From: Deltaproteobacteria bacterium
GTDB lineage: Bacteria; Desulfobacterota; Desulfobacteria; Desulfobacterales; UBA11574
Direction of reading: 5' to 3'
Assembly (NCBI GenBank): GCA_019314155.1
Contig: JAFCZV010000009.1
Coordinates: forward strand, 1 to 14,942
DNA length: 14,942 bases
In this document: positions 5,559-12,773 of the stretch, piece after piece
Position numbering within the stretch: position 1 is the stretch's first letter
Layout of the letters: each line of letters opens with the position of its first letter
Made by a program: the position numbers and the translations under genes
Notes under the pieces: generated by a model
Database searches by the model: none
Told to the model about the DNA's origin: nothing
The model's input: only the letters and a program-made list of their open reading frames with translations

Positions 5559-7637
5559 ATGGAATCAGGACCCATAAAAATCGAACCGATCTCCATTCGG
5601 TCCAGACAGTCATCCCGAAGATTAATGCCGCTTAGCCTTTTTAAATGGTTTGCCGGTGTTTTTTTAAGCGTTGTCCTGATTCTACTGGGTGTTTCGGCAT
5701 GGTTTGTCTTCACGGCCCGCCAGGTGGTGATAACCATAGCACCTGTTCCGGAAAGCATAGCGTTTTCCGGGAGCATCTTTACCCCCCGAATCGGCGACTA
5801 TTATCTGATGTGGCCCGGAGAATATACGCTGGCGGCGCTCAAAGAGTGCTTTTATCCCCTTGACCACAGGTTCCGAGTCAGCTCTGATAAACAACAGCGT
5901 TTACATCTTAAAATGCAAACATTACCCGGCCGGGTAAAGATCTATGCACATCCATCGGACATGACCGACAGCAGCATTGCCGGTGCAAGGGTGAAAATAG
6001 ACGGTGATGAGGTCGGAGAAACCCCTATAGAGGATTTTGAAGTAAAGCCGGGTTTTCGGAAACTCGAAATTCGTGCCGAAAATTATCAAACCTTGCAGAT
6101 AGAAGTTAAGGTGGATGGGTGCGGCAAACTTCAGGTGTTTAACATGGCACTGCTTCCGGGATGGTCGGATGTCTTCGTCAGTTCCGTGCCGCAGGGTGCA
6201 AACGTACAGATCGACGGGCGATTGTTCGGGAATACGCCTTTGAGTATTCAACTGGCGGCGGGCATTTATCTGCTGGAAATCAGTGCCGATGGCTATGAAA
6301 CATGGAAAAGCCGTCTGGTCGTGAAACCGAATGAACCACAAGAAATTAAGGATATTGAGCTTAGGCCGGCAGACGGTAAATTGGCGATTCATACAAAACC
6401 CGCCGGGGCGAATGTATTGATTGGCGGGATATTCATCGGTCAAACGCCGCTGAAGGTCGATCTTTCTCCAAATAAAGATCACGTCGTTCAGATATCAAAG
6501 GCCGGTTATGAGAAAACAACGCGGAAAGTCCGGGTCCCATCGTCCATGTTTAAACAACTCAACGTAAAATTAAAACCCAAAGAAGGTATCATACGCCTGT
6601 TGGTGGAACCGGCAGACACGGAACTCCTGGTGAACGGCAAATCATGGGGCTCCGTCCCGGGGCAATTTCGTCTGATTGCAGTGGAACACACTCTGGAATT
6701 CAAAAAGAAAGGGTATCGTTCCCATCGTATTAGCATTACACCCCGGCCCGGGTTTCCACAGGAATTGAAAATAACCCTGAAAAAAGAGAGTGTGGCCAAA
6801 GAAACGACGCCGACGATGATCGTAACCAAAACCGGTTACAGTCTGAAGTTAATTCGGCCCAGTTCCTATACCATGGGATCTTCCCGCAGAGAACAGGGAC
6901 GTAAGTCCAATGAGACCTTGAGAAAGGTTGAACTGATCCGGCCGTTTTATATGGGCCTTAAAGAAGTCACCAACATGGAGTTCAAGAAATTTATGCCCCG
7001 GCACAATTCAGGAAGTTTCAAGTCTAAACCGTTAAACAATGCCGACCAACCCGTGGTTCGGACAACTTGGGAAAAGGCAGCTCTGTTCTGCAACTGGCTC
7101 AGCGCCAAGGAGGCACTGCCCCCTGCATATATTAAGAAAGGGGAGAACCTGGTTGCAGTGGAACCGCTGAATACCGGTTATCGTCTGCCTACAGAAGCAG
7201 AATGGGAATACTGTGCCCGGGTTTACAACAAGCAGGCTCCCTTGAAATATCCATGGGGTCAAAAATTTCCCCCCTGGAAATTATCGGGAAATTATTCCGA
7301 TCAATCCGCAAAAGACTTGCTCCCGACCGTTCTTGAAGGATACAATGACGGTTATGGAACAACGGCGCCTCCGGCCAGGTTTATAGCCAACGGGCTGGGG
7401 CTGTATGATATGGGGGGTAATGTGGCGGAATGGTGTCACGACTATTATTCGATTTACAGTTATGCTCCCGAAAAAACGGTTGTGGATCCCGTCGGGCCGG
7501 AGAATGGTAAACACCATGTAATTAGAGGCTCCAGCTGGAAGCACGGCAGCATCAGCACCCTGAGGCTGGCATACCGCAGCTACGGTGACGGCACACGGGA
7601 AGATGTCGGATTTCGAGTTTGCAGGTATTTAAAGTAA
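5559..7637 (+). CDS. Membrane-anchored four-PEGA protein with non-catalytic FGE-sulfatase domain
   Basis: The 692-aa product has a short cytoplasmic N-terminus and one transmembrane helix (about 27-52). Four tandem PEGA repeats follow (about 123-200, 204-270, 272-338, 342-408), with signatures such as VDGCGK, PQGANVQIDGRLFGNTPLSI, PAGANVLIGGIFIGQTPLKV and PADTELLVNGKSWGSVPG. The C-terminal domain (about 425-691) is FGE-sulfatase (SUMF1-like), shown by YTMGS, the EVTNMEF element, YRLPTEAEWEYCAR, YPWG, NGLGLYDMGGNVAEWC and VGFRVCR. The segment that carries the paired catalytic cysteines in true formylglycine-generating enzymes reads RGSSWKHGSISTLRLAYRS and has none. I therefore expect a binding or structural domain, as in periplasmic TagR of type VI secretion regulation, rather than a sulfatase activator. 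It acts in the periplasm, anchored in the inner membrane. Confidence 0.92.
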   Translation: MESGPIKIEPISIRSRQSSRRLMPLSLFKWFAGVFLSVVLILLGVSAWFVFTARQVVITIAPVPESIAFSGSIFTPRIGDYYLMWPGEYTLAALKECFYPLDHRFRVSSDKQQRLHLKMQTLPGRVKIYAHPSDMTDSSIAGARVKIDGDEVGETPIEDFEVKPGFRKLEIRAENYQTLQIEVKVDGCGKLQVFNMALLPGWSDVFVSSVPQGANVQIDGRLFGNTPLSIQLAAGIYLLEISADGYETWKSRLVVKPNEPQEIKDIELRPADGKLAIHTKPAGANVLIGGIFIGQTPLKVDLSPNKDHVVQISKAGYEKTTRKVRVPSSMFKQLNVKLKPKEGIIRLLVEPADTELLVNGKSWGSVPGQFRLIAVEHTLEFKKKGYRSHRISITPRPGFPQELKITLKKESVAKETTPTMIVTKTGYSLKLIRPSSYTMGSSRREQGRKSNETLRKVELIRPFYMGLKEVTNMEFKKFMPRHNSGSFKSKPLNNADQPVVRTTWEKAALFCNWLSAKEALPPAYIKKGENLVAVEPLNTGYRLPTEAEWEYCARVYNKQAPLKYPWGQKFPPWKLSGNYSDQSAKDLLPTVLEGYNDGYGTTAPPARFIANGLGLYDMGGNVAEWCHDYYSIYSYAPEKTVVDPVGPENGKHHVIRGSSWKHGSISTLRLAYRSYGDGTREDVGFRVCRYLK

Positions 7638-7639
7638 TC

Positions 7640-7987
7640 ATGACCAACGGATATATCATCATAATTGCTTCACTCTGGTTATGTGTTCCGAAGATGACGT
7701 GTGCAGGAACTGTGTCGATGAGACCCTTGGATACTTTAAACAGTCCGGTGGTACTAAATGTAGAATCAACCCGGGACCCGGGAAAAGATTTTGTGCAAAA
7801 TGACAAAAAGAAAATATCTGAGGGTATTTCGGGCAATGGTATTGAAAAAGCCGATGATGACACAACCCAACCGGAAACCTTGATCCAAGATAAAAATGCC
7901 AAAAAAAAAACCAAGCAACTGAAACCGTTCACCCCTTCAGAAACGATCCCGGCAGATCAGGGGGTTGATTTTCCCTATGACATCTAA
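7640..7987 (+). CDS. Small secreted protein with conserved-looking C-terminal tail
   Basis: This 115-aa protein starts at the ATG two bases after the previous stop, which suggests translational coupling. An in-frame start at 7619 would add seven residues that do not improve the signal peptide. The signal peptide MTNGYIIIIASLWLCVPKM-TCA is followed by a likely cleavage before Gly24. The mature part is hydrophilic, Lys/Asp-rich and probably mostly disordered (VQNDKKKISEG, QDKNAKKKTKQLK). It ends in SETIPADQGVDFPYDI, a compact tail that differs from the rest and looks like a recognition motif. No enzyme motif is present. It may be a small adaptor of the envelope machine. Confidence 0.75.
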   Translation: MTNGYIIIIASLWLCVPKMTCAGTVSMRPLDTLNSPVVLNVESTRDPGKDFVQNDKKKISEGISGNGIEKADDDTTQPETLIQDKNAKKKTKQLKPFTPSETIPADQGVDFPYDI

Positions 7988-8137
7988 GATGCATGGGGCA
8001 AAGGCTATATTACCCTAAATGAGTGTAAACAGAACGGGAAGAATGTTTGGTCTGTTTTATTTATAAGGAATCTTATCAATTTTGCGAAGGGCTACAGGCT
8101 TCTCTAACTCAAAACTCCTCTTACAGTGGACGCAGCT

Positions 8138-8941
8138 ATGAAAAAAACATTACCGATATCCATGGAATTTATTTATCAGCTTTTCTCCCTGATTTTGATC
8201 GTCATTGTTGTCCATGCTACTTATGTCGGCATCATTCGTCCCAATGCCGACGCCATCCTGGCCCGGCAGGCCGCTATGATGGAAAAAAATAAAGCCCCGA
8301 GCACCGAACGGTCGATCTACGTATTGATTCGCGACTATGAGCAGGAAGCCTGTTTTATTCTCATGTTTTGGGCGCTGGCCATTATGACACTTAAGGCTGT
8401 TAGCACCATAAGGCATCGTGCGCTGCTACAAAGAGACTTAATTCCCCTGGCCGAGGGCGTGCGTATCCTGCCTGAAGATACCCGGGAGCTGTCCCGGGAG
8501 ATTCAAGGGTTACCGCCTTTCCAACGGAACGCGTTGCTTCCGAGGGCACTGCTTGCGGGTTTGCAGAGATTCAGCTCAACCCGTAATGTCCAGGATGTCG
8601 CGGATGCCACCCATGCCTACTGCGCGGCCGAAGGCGAACGGCTGGAATCCGAATTGTCTATGATCAGATATATTGCCTGGGCCGTTCCTTCCATTGGATT
8701 TATCGGTACTGTCCGGGGCATCGGAGATGCGCTTGGACTGGCCTACCAGGCCATTGAGGGGGAGATTTTCGGTGTCACCCGCAGTCTGGGAGTGGCGTTT
8801 AATTCCACCCTGGTCGCTCTTCTTATCAGCATTGTTCTCATGTTTATGCTGCATCAGCTGCAATTGTTGCAAGATCGGTATGTGTTGGAAACCGAAGCCT
8901 ACTGTGAGGACAAATTAACCAGGCATCTGCTTACCCGGTAA
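8138..8941 (+). CDS. ExbB/TolQ/MotA-family proton channel
   Basis: This 267-aa integral membrane protein has helices at about residues 13-33, 71-90, 173-195 and 212-237. The two C-terminal helices carry the family signature: PSIGFIGTVRGIG (184-196) and GVTRSLGVAFNSTLVALLIS (212-231). Thr191 and Thr224 sit where ExbB/TolQ place the threonines lining the proton path. The 80-residue segment between helices 2 and 3 would be the cytoplasmic domain. Family members form pentamers around two copies of an ExbD/TolR/MotB partner and turn the proton gradient into motion. No standard ExbD is encoded here; the natural partners are the two VWA proteins at 10378 and 11654. I prefer the ATG at 8138 (GGA eight bases upstream) to the GTG at 8126. 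A 150-bp gap with no clear promoter precedes it. Confidence 0.9.
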   Translation: MKKTLPISMEFIYQLFSLILIVIVVHATYVGIIRPNADAILARQAAMMEKNKAPSTERSIYVLIRDYEQEACFILMFWALAIMTLKAVSTIRHRALLQRDLIPLAEGVRILPEDTRELSREIQGLPPFQRNALLPRALLAGLQRFSSTRNVQDVADATHAYCAAEGERLESELSMIRYIAWAVPSIGFIGTVRGIGDALGLAYQAIEGEIFGVTRSLGVAFNSTLVALLISIVLMFMLHQLQLLQDRYVLETEAYCEDKLTRHLLTR

Positions 8942-8972
8942 CAAAAACGAATCCAACTGATGGGGTACTTAA

Positions 8973-10388
8973 ATGACACTTCTCGGACTTGAACTCAGCG
9001 ATGCCGGGATCTTCGTTGCTGGTGAAAAACCGGCAAGATTGCTGGCAATCGACGGACAGAATCCAGAAAGTCCGGGGTTTGCCATCCCGGAGAAAAAGCG
9101 CCTGCTCGTTGGAAATCCGGCAGCAAGCAAGGCGCATTTGTTCCCGCTCCAAGTCATCAACAGGTTCTGGGACCGATTGAATACGGAACCTCTAAAACAG
9201 AAGAACCGGCACGTTCAAAATCATGCAGAAATCGCCTGCGCCCACCTCTCTCACATCTGGGAAAACGTTAAAATCCATGGCGATGAGATGATTGTCGCTG
9301 TCCCCGACTATTACGGCCGGGAGCAGCTTGGACTTATTCTGGGGATGGCCCGGGAGCTGTCGATTCCCGTTAAAGGATTTGTATCCCTTCCAATAGCCGC
9401 GTCATTGACTCCATACCCGGATGCAATGCTGCTGCATCTGGATATCCATTTACACCGCTTTGAGATCGTTTATCTCCATCAGGGTGAGCAATTGACCTGT
9501 GAGAACTCAATAGCTGTCCGGGAAATCAACCTGGAGCAGTTATACCGGGTTTGGGTGGAATCCATTGCTGAAGAATTTGTGCGGTTCACAAGGTTCGATC
9601 CCCTTCACCAGGCCGCCACCGAACAGGCGCTATACGACCGTCTATCCGATGCTTTGGAAATTTTTAAACGTCAACGATCGTTCTTGTTTGAGATATCTCA
9701 CGGGACAGATAGTTATCGTATTACCGTGCTTTTGGATCTGCTGGAACAAAAGAGCGAGGCAGTGTATGATGACATCTGCCGTTTAATTTTAAAAATGCGG
9801 GACGAACACGGAAAAAACGGGTTCTCGACAGTTCTTCAGCTGACCCATAGAATCGCCTGCCTTCCGGGATTGAAAGACAAATTGTCAGAAATCGATCATT
9901 GTGAAATCGTGGAACTTGCGCCCGGAGCCGGGGCTCAGGGCGTTTTGCAGTTCCGGCGCCAGTTGGCCGATGGCCACGCCGGGCAGGGCGCGTTTTTTTT
10001 CACCAGCCGCTCCTGGCAAAAGGCGAAATCGGAGATCTCTCCAATGATTCCGAATAAAACTCCCGACCAAGTACAGGCGACCCATTTGCTCTACGGTGAT
10101 GTGGCTTATCCGCTCTCCGAAAAACCCCTTTTTATCGGCTGGGATCGTTATCCCACCGGAAAAGGCATCCATGTCAAGGGGCAATCATCCGGTGTTTCCA
10201 GAAAGCACTGCACGGTTCAACGTGATGCTGACAGGATTATCTTAACGGATTACAGCGATCAAGGAACCTTTGTGGGCCGTCGACGGGTCGACGGAGCCAC
10301 CACCCTGGAACTGGGCCAAATCGTTCGTCTGGGTTCATCCGGAGAAACCATCCGGCTCATTGTCTGTATGGAAACCGATGAAACGTAG
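8973..10388 (+). CDS. Degenerate Hsp70/actin-fold protein fused to an FHA domain
   Basis: The 471-aa product has no signal or membrane helix and should be cytoplasmic. Residues 1-340 follow an Hsp70-like actin-fold layout: GLELSDAGIFVA at the start, VGNPAASKAHLFPLQVINRF, MIVAVPDYYGREQLGLIL (106-123) and PVKGFVSLPIAASL (132-145), which matches the Hsp70 'NEPTAAAL' region. The nucleotide loops are eroded. The first lacks the G-T-T, and the second reads LHLDIHLHRFE instead of D-x-G-G-G-T-x-D, so ATP hydrolysis is doubtful. Residues 372-465 form an FHA domain, with SGVSRKHCTV (406-415) and DQGTFVGRR (429-437) supplying the phosphothreonine-binding residues. It probably senses phosphorylation and regulates the channel encoded 31 bp upstream. 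GGGG about nine bases before the ATG serves as ribosome site. Confidence 0.85.
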   Translation: MTLLGLELSDAGIFVAGEKPARLLAIDGQNPESPGFAIPEKKRLLVGNPAASKAHLFPLQVINRFWDRLNTEPLKQKNRHVQNHAEIACAHLSHIWENVKIHGDEMIVAVPDYYGREQLGLILGMARELSIPVKGFVSLPIAASLTPYPDAMLLHLDIHLHRFEIVYLHQGEQLTCENSIAVREINLEQLYRVWVESIAEEFVRFTRFDPLHQAATEQALYDRLSDALEIFKRQRSFLFEISHGTDSYRITVLLDLLEQKSEAVYDDICRLILKMRDEHGKNGFSTVLQLTHRIACLPGLKDKLSEIDHCEIVELAPGAGAQGVLQFRRQLADGHAGQGAFFFTSRSWQKAKSEISPMIPNKTPDQVQATHLLYGDVAYPLSEKPLFIGWDRYPTGKGIHVKGQSSGVSRKHCTVQRDADRIILTDYSDQGTFVGRRRVDGATTLELGQIVRLGSSGETIRLIVCMETDET

Positions 10389-11469
10389 AAAATTAAATGT
10401 ATTCAGCTTATCTTTTATCGACTGCATCTGCTGCGGGTTAGGGGCGATCATTCTTCTGTTTGTCGTTGTAAACGCTAAGAGCGCCGTGCGCCGGGATGCG
10501 GTGACGGCGGATTTGCGTGCTGAGGTCAGCAGACTGAAAAATCAGGTGTTGGACGGCAAAAAGAACCGGATCGAGGCCCGGAACACCCTTTTGCAAACCA
10601 AAGCCGAACTGGTGACGATCCAAGGACGATCCCGTGAAGCCATAGAGATGATCCATGAAAAAAAGATAGAGCTCTCGGATAGGGACAAGGAAACCCTGGC
10701 AACCAAAGCACACACCAACAGATTGAAAACCGATCTAAAATCATTGGAAGAGGAACTCCGTCGATTAAAAGCCGGTGCCAAATCACGCGATGAGCTTGGG
10801 TCCGGGTTACACCCGTTTCCCGGGCATGGAGATCGCCAGTACCTCACCGGTTTGAAAATGGGCGGCAAACGTATTTTTATTCTGGTAGACGCCTCCGCAA
10901 GTATGCTGGATCAAACCATTGTGGGAATTATTCGTCGCCGAAATTTAAAGAATACCCAAAAATTAAGGGCTTCCAAGTGGCGGCAGGTCGTAAAAACCAT
11001 CGATTGGCTGCTGAGCCAGCTGCCGCCGACCAGCAAATTTCAAATTTACACATTCAACGAAACGGCACTGCCGCTGGTCCAAGAAACAAAAGGGGTCTGG
11101 CTGGATGCCGGGGATGTAGAACAGTTAAGCCTTGCTGCAGACAGCATGCACCGGTTGGTCCCGGAGAAAGGAACCAGTCTGTTAAATGCATTCAAAGCCA
11201 TCGGCGAGATGAAACCGTCCCCGGACAACATATTTTTACTTTCCGACAGTTTGCCGACTTATGGCAGCAGCAAGCCGAGACAAGCCAGAGTTTCCAGCAG
11301 AAAACGTCTCCGTTTATTCAATGAGGCGATCCGGAGGCTGCCGGCCCGAGTTCCGGTGAACATCATCCTTTATCCCATGGAGGGAGATCCACTGGCCGCA
11401 GATGCTTATTGGCGTCTGGCCAAGAAAACCAAAGGGGCTTTTTTATGCCCTTCGATAAATTGGCCGTAA
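10378..11469 (+). CDS. VWA protein with ExbD-like transmembrane anchor (first paralogue)
   Basis: This 363-aa protein starts at the ATG at 10378, overlapping the FHA gene by 11 bp; upstream in-frame starts would only add residues from inside that gene. Residues 1-8 are basic. Residues 9-32 form one transmembrane helix, FSLSFIDCICCGLGAIILLFVVVN, whose Asp15 lies where ExbD/TolR/MotB carry the proton-binding aspartate. Residues 36-135 are a long coiled coil (ADLRAEVSRLKNQV, TDLKSLEEELRRLK). Residues 163-363 are a von Willebrand A domain with an intact MIDAS, DASAS (171-175), then GTSLLNAF and LSDSLPTYG. Topology is N-in with the VWA domain periplasmic. I infer it pairs with the proton channel as an ExbD substitute. 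It is paralogous to the protein at 11654. Confidence 0.9.
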   Translation: MKRRKLNVFSLSFIDCICCGLGAIILLFVVVNAKSAVRRDAVTADLRAEVSRLKNQVLDGKKNRIEARNTLLQTKAELVTIQGRSREAIEMIHEKKIELSDRDKETLATKAHTNRLKTDLKSLEEELRRLKAGAKSRDELGSGLHPFPGHGDRQYLTGLKMGGKRIFILVDASASMLDQTIVGIIRRRNLKNTQKLRASKWRQVVKTIDWLLSQLPPTSKFQIYTFNETALPLVQETKGVWLDAGDVEQLSLAADSMHRLVPEKGTSLLNAFKAIGEMKPSPDNIFLLSDSLPTYGSSKPRQARVSSRKRLRLFNEAIRRLPARVPVNIILYPMEGDPLAADAYWRLAKKTKGAFLCPSINWP

Positions 11470-11653
11470 AGGGCGTTTTTGATGAAATGACTATACACCT
11501 ATTATACACCGGAGTGAAGCGGGGAACACACCCTGTGAATATGTACGGCTTTTGGCGTTGCGGCGAGCCTGCATGTTGGAATGATAGCAAAATTATCAGT
11601 TTCAATAGAACAATAGACCAATATTCAGATACGCTATCAGCCATTTATGCATT
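11470..11653. other. Spacer between the two VWA genes
   Basis: This gap of 184 bp is unusually long for this block. An open frame with no Shine-Dalgarno sequence (ATG at 11445) crosses it and ends in a TGA that overlaps the next ATG as ATGA. Its product, including TIHLLYTGVKRGTHP and MYGFWRCGEPACWND, resembles no family I know, and part of it overlaps the end of the upstream gene. I see no promoter or terminator. I regard it as probably non-coding, possibly the remnant of a lost gene. Confidence 0.4.
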
Positions 11654-12655
11654 ATGAAAAAGCGCAGACGGGACATAGAAATATTCAGCCTTTCCTTCCT
11701 TGACTGCATCTGTTGCGGTTTTGGTGCCGTCATTTTACTGTTTGTACTGTCTAAATTTGCCGAACCGGTGGTTATTGAAGAAATTAAAGAAAATATGCAG
11801 ACTGAAATCGTTCGCCTGGAAAATGAACTTTTTGAAATTCGGGGTGAAACCAATATCTTGAATCGTGAACTCACGGCCAAAAGGGAGCAGTTGTCCGATG
11901 CAAAAGAAAAGATTGCTCGCCTCCAGGGCGATCTTTCGGAGGTTAAAAGCCGATTCGCTGCATCAAAAGACGATGCCAAAGTGCAGAATATAATTGAGGG
12001 CCGACTGGCCCGGGCACGACAGGATATGACCCAAGAAATGAAACGGCTTTTGAAAAACCGACCTAGAAAGATTATCCGTTCGGTGGGAGGGATTCCGGTG
12101 GACAGCGAGTACATTGTCTTTATTATCGATACCTCGGGCAGTATGCAGCGGAATGCCTGGAGCCTGGTACAGAAAAAGATGCGGGAGACCCTTGAAATCT
12201 ATCCGAAAGTCAAAGGCATCCAGATCATGAACGATATGGGAAATTTCCTGTTTTCCCAATATGCCGGGAAATGGATACCGGACACCCCCGCCCGCCGCAG
12301 GGCTATCATCTCAGCCCTTGCTTCATGGAATGCTTTCAGCAACAGCAGTCCGGTGGAAGGTATCACCACAGCGATCAAACTGTTCTATTCGGAAAATAAA
12401 AAAATAAGTCTCTATGTCTTTGGCGATGAGTTCAGTGGTCCGGCAGTCCAACCGGTCATTAATGTGGTGGATAGAATCAACACGGCAACAAAAGACGGAT
12501 CTCGTCGCGTCCGGATCCATGCCGTGGGTTTCCCGGTGGTCATGGAAAAAACGAACCGGCCCGGCAACACCGGCGAAAGATTTGCCACCCTGATGCGCGC
12601 TTTATGCCATAGAAACGGTGGTACCTTTGTCGGGCTGAACAGCACAAGGCCTTGA
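11654..12655 (+). CDS. VWA protein with ExbD-like transmembrane anchor (second paralogue)
   Basis: The 333-aa product repeats the design of its neighbour. It has a basic N-terminus MKKRRR, the helix FSLSFLDCICCGFGAVILLF (11-30) with Asp17 at the ExbD-like position, and a coiled coil (about 42-135, QTEIVRLENELFEIRGE, EKIARLQGDLSEVKSR). The periplasmic VWA domain (about 152-333) has a classical MIDAS, DTSGS (159-163), then the SSPVEGITTAI and YVFGDEFSG elements. The anchor motif is almost identical to that of the first paralogue, whereas the VWA domains are clearly divergent (ending RIHAVGFPV...GGTFVGLN here). Two non-identical anchors suggest a heterodimer in the channel pore. No clear terminator follows, so the next gene may be co-transcribed. 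Confidence 0.9.
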   Translation: MKKRRRDIEIFSLSFLDCICCGFGAVILLFVLSKFAEPVVIEEIKENMQTEIVRLENELFEIRGETNILNRELTAKREQLSDAKEKIARLQGDLSEVKSRFAASKDDAKVQNIIEGRLARARQDMTQEMKRLLKNRPRKIIRSVGGIPVDSEYIVFIIDTSGSMQRNAWSLVQKKMRETLEIYPKVKGIQIMNDMGNFLFSQYAGKWIPDTPARRRAIISALASWNAFSNSSPVEGITTAIKLFYSENKKISLYVFGDEFSGPAVQPVINVVDRINTATKDGSRRVRIHAVGFPVVMEKTNRPGNTGERFATLMRALCHRNGGTFVGLNSTRP

Positions 12656-12694
12656 ACTGCAGCAGCGCCCACTTTAGCAACAAGGGTTCAGCTA

Positions 12695-12722
12695 TTGACT
12701 TTGCTTGGGCGGGTCTTATTGT
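12695..12722 (+). promoter_or_regulatory. Possible promoter of the EEP gene
   Basis: TTGACT (12695-12700), a 16-bp spacer and TATTGT (12717-12722) lie about 50 bp before the start at 12774. The -10 match is modest. It would give the gene expression independent of the block. Confidence 0.3.
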
Positions 12723-12773
12723 TTGTTGACTCTAAAATATTATCGTCGACAGGGGGTATTAAAAAAAGAAAAC

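Noticed and set aside
5559..7637. Annotation as an active formylglycine-generating enzyme
   Set aside because: The catalytic cysteine pair is absent and no sulfatase is encoded nearby.
8047..8292. Open frame overlapping the start of the proton-channel gene
   Set aside because: Most of it overlaps the well-supported channel gene in another frame, and its Cys/His-rich product resembles no family.
10270..10377. Longer N-terminus for the first VWA protein
   Set aside because: It would add 36 residues read from inside the FHA gene and bury the basic MKRRK start directly before the membrane helix. The paralogue starts at the equivalent position.
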